Shown: positions 10,625-23,197, counted from the first letter of the stretch. The stretch is DNA of 64,000 nt from Apiospora phragmitis (GCA_038363925.1 JAQQWL010000006.1:2770501-2834500); one strand, 5' to 3'. Translations and numbers: made by a program. Notes: a model not told the origin generated them from the sequence alone.

Positions 10625-12599
10625 CTAGCTTTGTATAAAATGAGCTAATTCCCACATCCTTCAATGAGATTGAAATTCCAACAAACGCGTAATTTATGGT
10701 GAAGAAATTTGTGTTGCAGCCATATGGAGATTTGAATAAGGCCCAATGTGTCCTCGTAGCATTAGTCCGAGCTGGATAAAGGGGAATGACGTGGGACGGG
10801 GCGGATAAAAAGAAAAGGAAAATGGAATTTGTTTCGGGCACAATGTTAGCAGCCCCAATCAATCTTCGTCGGGTGTTTAGAATGCATCGTGTCAAATGGT
10901 GGTGGCGAAAAGGGGAGGGAAACCCGAAAAGACAAGGAAAAAGGAAAGGAAAGTGACCGCAGAGGGAATCGAACTCCTCTTACCTTTAAGTATATAACTA
11001 AAGATACTACCGCTAGGCTACACCAGCCCGGTCAAGGTATACTTCTGTCAAATTGGTTTATAACCCCTGGATGATAAAATGATACTTTGCTTCCAGGTGG
11101 GTAAGTTAGTATTCAGAGTTTGGTGATGCCATGGGATGTGGTTGTGTGGGGGTGAAGTCGCTCGTGATTCTAGGTGGCGCATTATTTAACATGCTGTAAT
11201 ACGTCACTCTGGACACTTCATAATATGACATCCAAGCATAGCTCTAGCCTATACTGAGCTGTTGAGGTGGGATGCAGAGAAGTCCTGGAAATATCTAGGC
11301 GAGCATCGATGTGCGCAGGAGCGGATATTGACGGAGGCGTCGACATCCAAAGGATTCGCCAGGATTAAAGACAAGATCGTTGTTGCTTAATCTAGAATTG
11401 AGGACTTTATAGTGGCTATGTTGATATGACTCGAGGATGGCGATCTCGTTCGCAAATGAGCAGGTAGGCATTGCCCCTTTTTCGTAGCCAATACGACATA
11501 GGATTGTTAGTATTTTTATCTGTATCCTCGTATCACATAAGGGAATCATCCTCACCCTAGAAGTCCCATTACGTGGACGCAAGTTACTAGATGCATTTCT
11601 CTTGAATAATATCACGTCTACCTCTTTATCGGTATTGGTTTTCTGTTTTTCCAATATTCCGGGACTTCCAATTAGATAAAAGGAATTTTCCACGTAGGAT
11701 CAAGATAATGTGGGTTTCTCTTATGTATTCGACGCATTCCGGCTTGGCGGTTGAAGTTCCTATGAGTGGAGGTATATTCTTCAGTAACACAGAATCTTCT
11801 AACCCAACAGCATACAAGCTCACTTCACCAGCACAAATAAATTACTCCATATGATTATATCGGTAAAATAACCTACATGTGCCGCACAGCTGGCGTGAGA
11901 CTATTCAGAGTCCTACATGTTTAATCGATACACTGTTCTTTCCAACGAACTCATCTAAACCCCTGAAATCCATGTCAGATGCCAGCGGATACCGGGGCTG
12001 CGAGCTTCATTGCTGGACCTGGCACGCGAGCCAACAATAGTATGCATTGATGCGGTAAGCTGACATGGCCGACGTGCGAGTCCGAACGCAGGGGTTTCTG
12101 CTCGCTTGGCTTTCTTGGAGGCGCTCCTTCGTCGTACTAGATTCGTCGGGTAATAAGTGCCGCTCCAGCAGATCCGGACCCGGACCCGCCCGAGCCGAAG
12201 ATCGCATTCGCCACGCGGGTACGCAGGTCCGTTGCAAAACGTAGTTGGGACCAAGAGGCAAGCACTTGCCGGCGGCTTCGGATCTTCTCCGATGTCAGTG
12301 TCATGCATCTTCTCCCTTGTTGGTCGTGCAGATGACACGACGAACCAACTGCCATTCTGGTTACAAAATGGGATGCGGGGTTTCACTATTGTTGGAAACA
12401 GAAATTGGGCCAAGCCACGTGTTAGCCCCCTAGAAGAAACATAGATAACTAGAGAAACTACGGAGTATCTATATCGTTACTGGGCTCACTTTTGTTGTTC
12501 CTAGGAACCTATTATTCTATGACTTTCCCCCCTTTAGGCTACCTCCTGAGTATTTACGCTGATCATTTCCGGCAACAGTAATTAACCGAGAGTATCGTT
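10625..12599. other. Intergenic region with a tRNA-like sequence
   Basis: Almost 2 kb with no gene I can support apart from the tRNA-like stretch at 10953-11034. A minus-strand frame of 132 codons at 11295-11693 has no recognisable motif. One TACGGAGTA copy lies at 12459-12467. Confidence 0.45.
10953..11034 (-). tRNA. tRNA-like sequence, probably degenerate
   Basis: On the minus strand TGACCGG (11034-11028) can pair with GCGGTCA (10960-10954) over six of seven positions, as in an acceptor stem. A TagcGGTAG D-loop-like stretch and a GTTCGATTC T-loop are in the right order. The T stem needs a bulged A. The anticodon stem CTTTA/TAAAG encloses 10 rather than 7 bases, so no anticodon can be assigned. 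It could be a tRNA pseudogene or an organellar-like copy. Confidence 0.35.
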
Positions 12600-13880
12600 G
12601 TGGGCAGTGTGCCGGTTGGTAGGCTGCCGCCTGTTAAGTATGATAAATTCGATTTCGGATCGGAGAATCACGCCGGCGAAACCCTGACACAGCACGGCAC
12701 CAATGTTTTAAGCAAGGTCTTTGGCGCACACGTAAGGCGTTGCACCTGTGTCATCGCATATCCGAGCTTGAAGCGGACAGCTAACCTTTCAAATTCAACA
12801 AATAACAGCTTGGACTGGCGAAAAAGGCCGAAATTATCGTCGTGGGCAACAGGAATGCCGATCCCCAAGACAGGAACAACCTGAACCAGGAACGATATCT
12901 GCAAAGTTCGATTAGGTAGTTAAGGTCCATTCGATGATGAAAATTGCAAGAGATTAAATGCTGACACTACAACTACAAATAAGAGTCTTGGAAGGTGTCG
13001 CTCTGGACGGCGACGCAGGACGAGGAAAATACATTACCAATATCTCTTCGGATTGGGTAAACAATCTGAGGCACACGGATGTCATGAAGGAAGCACATTG
13101 GGACATGCTCTCTAAGTCTGCTGGATGTAAACCAGTTTCTGGAAACTAACTGTTTCACCCTTGTTCATACATAATACTCAATGAACTTGATAGCTGGGGC
13201 CTTGTTATTATTTGTGCTGCGCATAATTTATACTGGACCGCTGGCATCCGAGACAGGCTTGACGGCTGGCCCAGCGAATTCAGCGACCCGGACCCCGAAA
13301 GCCCTAAGAGAATCGACAACCTCATCGTTGTGGGCGACATAGGAGCGGAAGGCTGTGTTGCCCCAACGAGTCCGTACGCAGACTGGCTGATCATGGCGCC
13401 CGCGTGGCATACATCATTTGGTAAGTACAACTCAGAATCACTTCATGCGTTTATCGAAAGTAACTCGTATCGCCTCTAGCGACTCCAATGGTCGCCGCTT
13501 TCGTGGCATACTGGCGTGGTCTTCCAAAACAAATAAGGGCGATGAGCAAGTGAGATGAGAGATCCTGCGAATGTCAAGAAACTCTTGGCTTTTATGCAAA
13601 TGCCTCAGACAGCAACCATGGAGTATATCGGAATCGACGCCGAACTAGGGGATTATCCACCTAAACCAAAGGTGCCCTTCATCTGGACGGGCCGGTATAA
13701 TAACATCAAGGATTGCCTCGCAGATCCGAGACATCGTTCGTGTCCAAAAGGAAGTCTTGCTAATGTGACGCCGGAAGGGTCTTGTCCACTGAGGAGGCGC
13801 CAGGACGGTGGTGATGCGGCTCATGTGACTTACCTGGCGGGGACGGTGGCGGCGGCAGCGGGAATAACACCATAGGGGAT
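12600..13880 (+). pseudogene. Subtilisin-like (S8) protease remnant, 5' part missing
   Basis: Pieces of a subtilase catalytic domain occur in order and splice together. HGTNVLSKVFGAH (catalytic His) joins LGLAKKAEIIVVGN across an intron starting GTAAGG (about 12733-12810). VLEGVALDGD follows after a second intron, then a segment reading LVIICAAHN (oxyanion Asn region), then NLIVVGDIGAEG, and finally TSF-ATPMVAAFVAYWRGLP with the catalytic Ser, split by the intron at about 13420-13480. No exon with the catalytic Asp is found upstream. After AYWRGLP the frame breaks at about 13535-13555 before DPANVKKLLAFMQ. The missing start and frame break suggest decay, though base errors are possible in this assembly. 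Confidence 0.65.
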
Positions 13881-15200
13881 CCTATCACGTATCAACCGGG
13901 ACCCCCATCGCCTACCTGCACATCAGGCTACGGAACGCTTTGCAGGGGGTACTGCTGTGTGCCCACCCCCACGGGTTTCCCGCCCAACTTCTAATATGAC
14001 CCCAAGGACCCCAATCACCAGTTGTCGAACATCTCCACGGCCCGGCCGACTTCTGGACCAACAGGCACTCCGACCCAGTCTTCTTCCAGACGGACAGATC
14101 TTCCGACCCTCTCGTCCGAAACGCCGGAGGGCTGGTCTGCCTGTGTGACCCAGGACCTCTGCGTGACCACAGCACCTTGCCCTCGTACTTTCTCCGCGCG
14201 GGGGACGCCCGTCTGCACGGGCGAGCTCTCCGTTTGCCTGAGCACGACCATACACACCCGGTGTCCCGAGGTAACGGCGGCCGGCGCCGCGCCCACTGCC
14301 GCCTTGCCAAAGGGGTTCACGCCGCCATCGCCCACCCCGACATGCGCCGTATTCGTCACCTTGCCATACTCGCCTCCAGATGATAAGCAAGCGCCGGAAT
14401 TGCAAGTCCCGGAGCCAGCACCAGACGTGGTGCCAGATAGGCCATTGCCGCAGCAGGTCTCGCAAGTAGCAGCCGGGTCGGGTACGGGCTTGGCTGCGAT
14501 GCCGGCCCTCGGGCAGGGGCTCCAGAACAGCATCAATCCCGGTGATCCCGGGCTGCTTTTCCCTTGACAGGACAATTGCGATGGGAATACCAATGGCAGA
14601 TGTGCCAAGATCGACAAAGTTCCCTGCCTTGTAAGCACTGCCCTCCCGTCGCGCGCCCCCCTCTCCCACCCTCCTATCATTGTTTCTTTTCCTCTCTTGT
14701 CCTGTTCGCACGCTTGGCTAGAATACACTAACCCCTGCTACCAGGAGGCCCACAACTACGCGCACACAGGCGCCATTTCCGGGACCGAGGTGACGGCCTG
14801 GGTGGAGGAGGATGGCGTCGAGATGTGCTGCGCCGAGATCAAGTGCAAGATCTGGGACAAGAACTGCAACGGCGTCGACGACTACGCCTGCGGCGGGGGC
14901 AGCGGCAAGGGCTGGTCGTGGGAACTACATACTGTATGTACTGCAGCGCCAAGTATGACGTGCAGTTTCCGCTGTACCTCGACCGGACCGGAGGGGACGA
15001 GGTCGCCTTCTGTTGTGAGTCGCAAATTCCTAAAATCGCCTTTTCCGTTATTTTGTGTAACATGAGAAGAAGAACCTCTTGTTTCTGCCTAGGTAACGTG
15101 GCTGGCCTTTCTCTCCCTCTCCCAGTCCAAAGGAGGACGAGTCCCCGCGGCTTGCCTCGAAGACAGATTCGATTACAAATATGGTCCTTGTGGGTAGCGT
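13820..15200 (+). pseudogene. Cys-rich C-terminal extension downstream of the subtilase
   Basis: Continues the subtilase gene on the same strand. A Gly/Ser linker is followed by a Cys-rich segment (CTSGYGTLCRGYCC at about 13917-13960). A Ser/Thr/Pro-rich stretch with paired Cys (14022-14560) follows, then DNCDGNTNGRC, then EVTAWVEEDGVEMCCAEIKC, and a region mentioning NCNGVDDYACGG up to about 15010. Stops at about 13993 and 14565 interrupt it; the second may lie in an intron ending TTGACAG. I do not recognise a named domain. It may be a separate secreted Cys-rich protein or a C-terminal module of the protease. Confidence 0.4.
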
Positions 15201-15659
15201 CCATATAGAGCAGTGGAGGGAGAATGACTGTTCGATATCTTCTCGGCTAGGCTCGCTCGTCTCGAACTCATGCCCCCTGTTCTTCTCTTCAGTCTTATCT
15301 TCACATATTCTTGTCAGTAGAAGCGGTCGTCTAAGTACCGGCGCATTCGTACTGTAGCGAGAAGAAAGATTTATCATAGCATCAACGTCGACCCCTAAAC
15401 ATCCACCACTGAGGCTACGAGCAAGCATACTTAGGCATCTTAATTGACTGAACGCTGATCATAAGTCTGCGGCCAATTCAGCCGTTGAGATCTTTGAAGC
15501 TCATATTCGAGATCGTATTGTTGTGGATATCAATGTACATCGCAGTATATACTCAACTACGCAATGCAAAGATAGGGCTGGAAAGCTGAGCGAGCCTCTA
15601 TCCAAATCTATGACCGTGTCCTGTTTTAGTACCTAACGCCCATGGATGTCTCATTCCTA
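15201..15659. other. Short intergenic region
   Basis: Nothing recognisable. It presumably holds the 3' ends of the subtilase remnant and of DRE2, which converge here. Confidence 0.5.
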
Positions 15660-16734
15660 TCATAGCTGAACATCGTTGTTCAGCAGCCGAACTTCTTCTC
15701 CAGGCTTGAAGGCTGGCATGCCAATATACGGACATCCGTCACACCTGAAGGCGTCGCCAAGCGAGCAGTTGCCACAAGAACCAACCTTGCCCTTGACAGT
15801 GAAATCCACTTCGGTCAGATCGTCTGCTCCAAGCTTCAATGACTGAAGCTTGGAATCGGCTTCTGCTCGCTTCTTATCATCTTCTTGGGCCAGCCTCTCC
15901 GCAAGACCACAGGTGCAGTCCTTGCACGCGCGGCGCCGCTTCCCGACCTTGGGAACGCACTCCGTAGCTACGCTGATGTTAGTAGGTTCGTTCAGCCGTA
16001 GACTGTCGGGGTACTCACGAATCTCAAGAGGCCTGTTGAGGTCCTCCTCTGTCAACAGCGTATCCTCGTCAATCAAGTCGCCATCGTCTTCAGGGAAGTC
16101 GAAATCATCACTGAGATCGACGAAGCCCACGCCGGCTGGCTTCGCTGCAGGCGGCTTCATGTTCAGCGTTTCTTCGACACCTTTGGCCTGGTGTATTGTC
16201 ACGCTCTCAACGGGGGGGCCAGCTGAGCTCTTCTTCCTGTTCTTCCCAAACCCGAGCTTCAGCGGCACTGCCGCCTCGGCGTCATCCGCCTTCGAGAAGC
16301 CATTATCAGCCGTGACAAGGCCAGCGAGGACGGCTTCGCGCGCATCCGGACCGTTGCTGTTGGCACCCAACGAGCCATCTTGTGCCTGAAACTGGCCTCC
16401 CACTTTCAATGCCGGTACGATCTTGCTGAAGACGTCGCGGTTGAGGAGAAGCGTCGACTCAATTCGAGAGCCGTCGGCGTCGGTCAAAACCAGGATCAAG
16501 TCGTAGGTGGCATCCGGGAGCGAAACGAGACCTGCGGAGAGGCGGTCAAGCATCTGCAGGTCTGTGGTAGCTCGATCGTGGGAAGCGAGGACACCTCGTA
16601 GTTTCTCTTCGTGGCTCGCGATCGATGGTGGGGCAAAGCAGCAGAGTGCGGGCAGGGGAGGCTCCTCCTTGCGCCGCCGCCGAGGGGGTGACGAAATCGT
16701 CGGTATTGTCGATCGTGACCGCCGCGGGCGACAT
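15660..16734 (-). CDS. dre2: Fe-S cluster assembly protein DRE2 (anamorsin/CIAPIN1)
   Basis: Cytosolic Fe-S assembly factor that takes electrons from Tah18 early in the CIA pathway. Two exons fit: 16734-16019 and 15967-15660. The intron 16018-15968 starts GTGAGT, has CTACTAACAT and ends GTAG. It happens to be open in frame, so a naive translation would insert 17 codons. The N-terminal methyltransferase-like domain has [15 protein letters not shown]. The C-terminal Fe-S domain has motif A with its Cys set (ECVP... CKDCTCG) and motif B ([17 protein letters not shown]). The first 32 codons ([10 protein letters not shown]...) are one base out of frame with the rest. The frames meet in a run CCCC on the coding strand (16630-16633 on +) just before [13 protein letters not shown]2 is essential in yeast, so this is most likely a base-calling error. 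Expected length is about 340 aa. Confidence 0.93.
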
Positions 16735-19376
16735 GTCGGCGAATGGTGCAATGGCGCACAAGAGCGTCGTAATTGATTGAGGGAATTTACCGTGGATTTC
16801 TATCCTCGTGATCTCTTGAAGATCTAGATTCTGCGGCAGGGTGGGGTCCAGAAATGGGCGGTTGATGAGGTGAGTGAGGGGTGGTTTATGCGAGACTCTT
16901 AAGTTCTCGTACGAGCAACAAACAAGTTGGGAATCAGTTGACTTCAGAATGGAGATGGAATCAATGCGCAAAACGGCAGGTACGAGTAAGGCGACGGATG
17001 AATGATTCTGAATTTGATACTTTAGGTTAGGTAGGCACGGAATCAGGCGGCTTACAAATAAAGGCCTGCTCAATGATCACCTACAGTATGGATTTCAGAA
17101 GCGGAGATGCTGGATTAGTCACTCGCCTTCGCAGACAAATTTTCGATAAGGTCGCAAAGCATCTCCGGACTGTTCCTCCACTGCCGTTATCAGATCCGAT
17201 AGCGGCGGCCGTGGGGTGGCAGGCTGGGTGACGTCGGGCCTCCACGCTGAAGTTTTGGAACCATGAATTAATCGGGTTGGTTCTCACCTCGAAGCGCCGC
17301 GTACGGCGTAGATCACAGTACACAACAACGTAGGTGCCAGCTCATTTACTCCCCCCATATCGATCATAAATAAACACTCAAGGAAACCTCGGAAGGAGTG
17401 TCGACCATCTAGTTGGTCACATGGGATGACTCAATTTCCATTTTTTGTCCAGGCCTCTCCCACAAGTGGGGTCCATTGCTTGGACAGGCCTAGACCCCTG
17501 ACTTCGGCACGCCGCGGAGCAAGGCACCTGTCAGCCGCGGCGAGGAACAGGACCAGCTGAAAGCCCTGGGATGGACCCTATTATCCTACGTCTGTACGAA
17601 ACCGGATTGGAGGCTCGAGTTAACTACCTGGCTCTTTACCACTACTTCCAGTTTCCGTGGGGCTGTTGTCGCTGTTAAGAGAGACCACTAGAAACTTCCA
17701 GATTTGTTACCAGATCCAACGGACCGACAGATCAAGGAAGTTGGTGAAACGAGTCAGTCATTTGTCTGAATACAGATCGCGAGAACCTGCTTCAACGAAT
17801 ACAGCCAATCAAGACAAAGAATACAGATTGACGACAGCCTGGCGAGAAAAGACGTCAACGGGAATCAACTGTAAGCAGTAGTCTGGACTCTGTAGGCCTC
17901 CAGGCCGGAACATGGAAAGGTAGAAAAAAAGGGGAGTAGCGTCCCAGCAGGAGAAGTGGGTTCTTCCCGCATCAAGGATTCCAGCGTGCAGGCCCCTAAC
18001 TGTAAAGAGCTTAGGGGGTACGCTCGCGGATGCGGATGGGGGACCTGTGACATAAACGTGCAGCTGGACTCAATTGATCCTGTCAGACTGTTTGCTTTTC
18101 CTTCCACTCTTACGCCCACAAACATTCGCACTCTATGACTGCACGGCTGGGAGGAATCGTACCATTACAATCTAACAAACATCCAATTGGATTAGTATTG
18201 CATCAAAGGAGGTCGGTCATGTAGGCATGGTGGGATTACAGTATGCCCTTAGCGTATCAGCAATTGCTGTACGGAGTAGTAAGATAACCACTATGCAAAT
18301 GGCGAATAACACAACTACATCTATGCTGCAGCATGTATGTACATGTGGTAATAGCAATGTGCGTGCGTGATCATCAGTAACAACTAGATCCCTGTGTGTT
18401 CCCGTTTACGTAGCGGGCGCTTCAAGGTTAGAAGGTTTACGTACGAGTTGCCGTGTTGCCCGCTTTCTACAGCCATGGCAAGACAAACTTACAACATCGC
18501 ATTCCGGCTCACAGAGTACTGCTACCGCCGCATACATAAACTGGGGTAATGGGGCTTTCCGGGTTGACCATTACGGAGGCGGCGCCGTTAATTGTTGCGG
18601 GCTACGGAGTACTTTAGCAGTCGTCGTACACAATTTCTGGGGGAGCAATAGGCAGGCCATCATCTGATGATCGCGTGGGGAGTTGCCTGAGGTCACGCGA
18701 CTAAGACCCCGATTCTTGGCTTCCTCCTGCTCCATCCAATCGAGTGACTGCAAACCACGGCCCATTGGGTTTGTATCTGACCCGTACCTGTTCTTCCAGA
18801 GCCATCCATGTTCCGAGAGGAGACTCAGGAGAGTCGCATCAATCTTCACTAGGTTAAATCACCTCAACTTGTTGGGGACTTCAGCATCTGACTGCCGGCA
18901 GCTGGATCTCGTCCAGTCTTGCGATCGACCTCATGTAGTAAATAAGAAGAGCAGCTTCCTTCAACCCAATCCTCCTCATTTTCCTTCTCCCCCAACACCA
19001 AAGCAGCATCCTGTTATTCCAATTGAATCAATTGATTAAAACTGGAAGTCATCACAATTTTTGAGGTACAGCTACAGCTACCTAAGCTTCAAGGACAAAA
19101 GGGAAACGGCATCCGGCACCCCACATCCAACTTCAGCTCCCAGCTCCAACTTCATCCGCTCCATCCCCGTCAACAACCCCAAACAAGCAACCTTCTACTT
19201 ACTCTTCATCTTCTCCCCGTCTTCAACCACCCCCAACTTTCAACAACAACCCGTCTTACTTCCATCAACTTCATTCATTCCAATCTCCAAATCGCCATCA
19301 GGTCTTCGGGATTGCAAGCTTCCATCATCAAAGCATCTCAACAAGCCACTCCTATCACTTCACTCCAATCTTCACC
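16735..19376. other. Long intergenic region between DRE2 and the STF2-like gene
   Basis: About 2.6 kb between divergent genes. Two TACGGAGTA copies lie at 18270-18278 and 18603-18611. From about 18960 to 19377 the + strand is strongly C/T-rich, typical of a long fungal 5' leader, and belongs to the STF2-like transcript. No other gene was recognised. Confidence 0.5.
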
Positions 19377-20202
19377 AGTAAGTACTCCCTCTTTAGCTGT
19401 ATTACCGTCTCCTTGACCATCTCCAAACCCCGCATGATTGCCCTCTGACGTGGCCTTTGGCTCGTCTGACCACTTGCCTGTTCCTATCATTGTAATCCTT
19501 CTATGAGTCCTTCCTTGATACAGTCCCATCTACCAACCAGGCAGGCTTCGATATGTACATCGTCGTATAGAAGATGTCTTACTGTTCTTTGCAATCACGA
19601 CATCACCCTGGCGGTGATGGGCTTGGAACGGGAGCACATGCCTGGCACCCATTATCTTACCTACCATCTTGGAGCAAACAAAGTATACTGGTTGCTGACA
19701 AGTCGTCACCCTCGTAGTGACTCGATCTCACAAGTACAACGAGAAGGACCACGCCGGCCTGGCTGAGGGCACTGTTCTTCCCCAGGAGACCCTTCCCAAG
19801 TTCTTCGCCAAGAACGGGTTCGACGGGGTCGACCCCAAGAAGACCAAGAAGAACGGCGGTGGCCGTGGCAACTGGTAAGTTTTATAATACTCTATTCCTT
19901 ATCAACACCGCCATTCGGGCGAAGCCGATCTATCAGGATTGGAGCTCACCATCTCTAGGGGTGGTCTCGGCACTGAGGTAGTCGACGAAGAGTTCAGCTT
20001 CACCAACGCTCGTCGCCGCTCCAACAGCAGCGGCTACTCGAACCATCTCCATGACTTCAAGACGAAGTTTGAGGTCAATGAACCCGAGCCTGTCTTCGAG
20101 GAGAGCATCCACGGCCCTGAGCATGAGGAAGATAATGCTCTCACCAAGACCGAGAGCTCCTCGAGCGCCGGCAGCTCTGTGGACGAGAAGGACCACAAGT
20201 AA
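19377..20202 (+). CDS. STF2-like small hydrophilic protein; start codon split by an intron
   Basis: A 133-aa charged protein of the STF2-like family, named after the yeast ATP-synthase stabilising factor, whose members behave as hydrophilins. Conserved blocks are TRSHKYNEKDHAGL, LPKFFAKNGFDGVDPKKTKK, NGGGRGNW and FSFTNARRRSNSS. The coding sequence starts mid-codon: TG ACT CGA follows a TAG acceptor at 19717. The A of ATG is the last exon base before GTAAGT at 19377. Exons are 19377, 19718-19874 and 19959-20202, total 402 nt, divisible by three. No other in-frame ATG is available. The C-terminus is acidic and Ser-rich. A CT-rich 5' leader of several hundred bases suggests strong expression. 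Confidence 0.85.
19378..19717 (+). other. 340-nt intron between A and TG of the start codon
   Basis: Donor GTAAGT follows CTTCACCA. A GCTGAC branch-like site lies before the acceptor CTCGTAG. Splicing creates the ATG of the STF2-like gene. Confidence 0.7.
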
Positions 20203-20559
20203 AGATGTAATATTCCCCAAGCTCCCCAGAAGGGACACACATTTGCCCCACGCCCACACATTTGAAACAACATAGGCACTCGACATCTTTGCTGGAAGCT
20301 GGTACACTAGGATTGACACTGGCGTCAGAAACGGTATCATTACGAGACATGAACAGTTTCCTTGCGTTTGGGTTTGATGATGAAAGAGATGTCTACAGAG
20401 ATGACAGGGGCCCATCACTGAATGTAACACTAGCCACAACTCGTGGAGTCATTGGCTCTTCAAACGAGATATGACCAATTGACCTTGTACTGAAATATTT
20501 TGCCAAGTCGTCCTCAGACTAGTGATCATGTTGGATTTGAAAATGCGATGTGACGATCA
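20203..20559. other. Convergent 3' intergenic region
   Basis: 357 bp between the ends of the STF2-like and formyltransferase genes. No feature was recognised beyond the likely 3' UTRs. Confidence 0.5.
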
Positions 20560-22270
20560 TTAGTCTTTACTTCGCCAGACCCAACTGCTGTGGCAGATCG
20601 AGGAATCTCCAGAAGTGCCCAGAACCTGCCTTGCAGGTTTTGCAGCCTGGCCGTCGACCTTTAGCCTTGTAATCCTTAAGCAGCGGACCTGACGGTTCCG
20701 TATAGGTTCTTTACTAAACGGTCCATCAAAGAGGTAGATACTATCGTCGCCTTCCTCGACGAGATACCAGAGTAAGCTGGGACTGGTCCGACTTACTTCT
20801 CCCGACTCGGTACCTAAAGGAAAGATAAAGGCAGCCTCACATTCCATCGCTGGGCTGTTGGGTATTTCTCTAGGGCGGTCATCGGGTAGATATTTAATGA
20901 CAATATCGTTATCGGATTTGTCGATAATGACGCGCTTAACGACATCGTCTCTGCTCTGCACGGCAAGGAACCAGAGCGGTCCTATGACGCGCTGGGCGAG
21001 TGCGATGGAGTCGACGGGCCCTACGTGTTGTAGGTGGGAAGGCCACATGAGCTGGCCAGCGACCGACTTCATCGGAAAAGCAGCGTACCCTTCTTTGTTG
21101 AGGAATAAGAAGTTTTTGTGGAGGTCCCGATCCTCGGGTCCGATCTTGGGGGCATGGAATATAGTAGTACCCTGGCCCTGGCCCTGGTCCTGGTCCTTCT
21201 TCGCCACGCCGCTCGACTGCTGCTGCTCCTCGAGCGGCGGGACGTGCACCCCGTCCCGCAGGCCCTGGACCAGCATCCGGGCCCCGACGGGCGTGACGAG
21301 CTCAAGGAGCTGCGGGACCGTGCACCGCGGCGGGATCCGGATCAGCTCGTCGTCGCCGCGCGACTGCGCGAGCACCAGGCCCTTGTCGAACTCGTGCGGG
21401 TCGAGCGTCTGGAGCGACACGCCCGTCGCGTCCATCTGGCGCAGCAGGGCGTGGTGCAGCGGCGCCGGGCCGCGCAGGTTCGGCAGCAGGGACGGGTGCA
21501 CGTTCAGGCCGCCGTACTTGGCGGCCTCGAGGAGACGGCTCGGCACGAGCTTGCCGAACGAGACGGCTATGATTAGGTTGATGGCTGGGGGCATCTAGGG
21601 GGGAGGGGTGAATATTAGCCTTTTGATCTGCAGGTACAGCCCGACCAGGCTTGCGGGGTTCGCAAAAGGGGAAATGCCATTGACGATGGACAAGGAAAGT
21701 TTGGCAAATAGCGGTGGTGACTCACGTCCCATTTGGTGAAGGTGTCTCGCTCATGGATGGGAAGCCCAAGCTTTTCGGCTACATCTCTGATGGGGGCTGG
21801 CAACGGCGTTAGCGTTTATGGTCTCTTATGTGCATGCATCATTTCACAATCGGTGGAGGGAAAGGACGGGCAACAAGGAGGAGAGGCTTGCTATTGGCGT
21901 AGGTAGAACAGAGATATCAATACTCACGATGCTGTATCAGCTTCAATCCCCGGCCGACCCGCTTCCCCGGCCGGACCACGACGTCTATGGACTCGATCAG
22001 GGCGGGGTTCCGCTCCTTCTCCTCGTGTAGGGCTCGCAGCGAGGCACTACTGAACTCGTCGGAGCCGCAGAACAAGATGCGCAGGGCATCGGACTGCTTC
22101 TTTCTCTTCTGCTGCTGCTGAAGAGTGCGAGAGGTAGTGGAGAATCCCCTCTGCCGGTAGCAGTAGTGCCACCACATCCGACATGAGGCTGTTGCGACCA
22201 TTGGGGCCTGCCAAGCTGTTGCGGTGCGCGGCAGCGCACTGCTCACTACGACTAGGGGACGGCGCATCAT
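20560..22270 (-). CDS. fmt1: Mitochondrial methionyl-tRNA formyltransferase
   Basis: Formylates initiator Met-tRNA for mitochondrial translation using 10-formyl-THF. Three exons fit and give 482 aa: 22270-21928, 21796-21726 and 21594-20560. The N-terminus has a basic, Ser/Arg-rich stretch ending RGFSTTSRTL, typical of a mitochondrial presequence. ILFCGSDEFSSASLRAL opens the formyltransferase fold. LPIHERDTFTKWD joins INLIIAVSFGKLVP at the exon 2/3 junction. HPSLLPNLRGPAPLHHALL is the catalytic loop (Asn in HPSLLP-N). A Gln/Gly low-complexity insert (DQGQGQG) interrupts the linker. The C-terminal domain is long, as in fungi. No frame break was found. Confidence 0.9.
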
Positions 22271-23197
22271 GGTGATGTTTTGGAGGGCTATGCCTTGGAT
22301 ACCTGGAGTACCATTGGTGCTTTTCGACAATGCTAATTGAGGTTCCTGTCCTGTGTTGCGAAGTATAGCAAACCTCGTACAATGGGAATGGAGTTGGTTT
22401 GAACTCAATGTGGATCCAAGCTTGACGCGCTTCAAACAAGCAGAGAACGGAACAGACCTGGTCTCCTCGATACTGTCGCAGTCAATAGATACCTAATGTT
22501 CGACAGTCGCTTCGTTTTCGTGTTCGTTCTTCTTTTTCCGGTGCCGAAGCACATGAACAATCCTTTTTCTTCCATCGTGGCGTTTGGCCCCTGCAGCATG
22601 CAGTGTTGGAGTTGGCTTAGTGCGATATGCATTTAACGGGGGTCCCACAAACAATGCCCCTTTTCCCAGGGGTTATTTGGATATATCGATCTCGATACTC
22701 AAGCAGCGTCCAAATCATCAGCACAGGGGGCCATCTCACGTGATTATAGTCAGAGCTCTGACGGCGGGTAACAGTGTATCTGTAGGCGAGCACATAAGAA
22801 GAAATCCAGCAACATATCAATTTCTAGAGTCTACGTAATGAATATACGTGTACAACTCACTATCTTTGTCAGCATTACTTGTTACTATTCAGCTTTCAAC
22901 TGAAAACTAAAGTAATCACCCTGCAAAACGAGAGACTCATAACAAGCAATTCACCTCCCAGGTACAATGAACTCGGGAAAAAAGGGCACAATACCCAATT
23001 CAGTACCTCCAAAACTCTCAAATCCGAATAACATATGTGCCTTCGATGGATCACCTAAAACTAATAGCAGTTTCCAACTGGGCTTTCAACGAGTGTTTCC
23101 AATCCTCCATTTCGAAGTAGCTGTGTGGAGCCAACAAATCATAGCTGGAAGCAAGCTGCGAGATAAAGCTTCATGAGCTTGAGATTGCCCCTTTGAA
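22271..23197. other. Intergenic region upstream of fmt1
   Basis: About 0.9 kb of promoter for the formyltransferase and 3' end of the secreted-protein gene. No other feature was recognised. Confidence 0.5.

Noticed and set aside
11295..11693. 132-codon minus-strand frame
   Set aside because: No ATG with good context, no recognised motif; composition resembles non-coding DNA.
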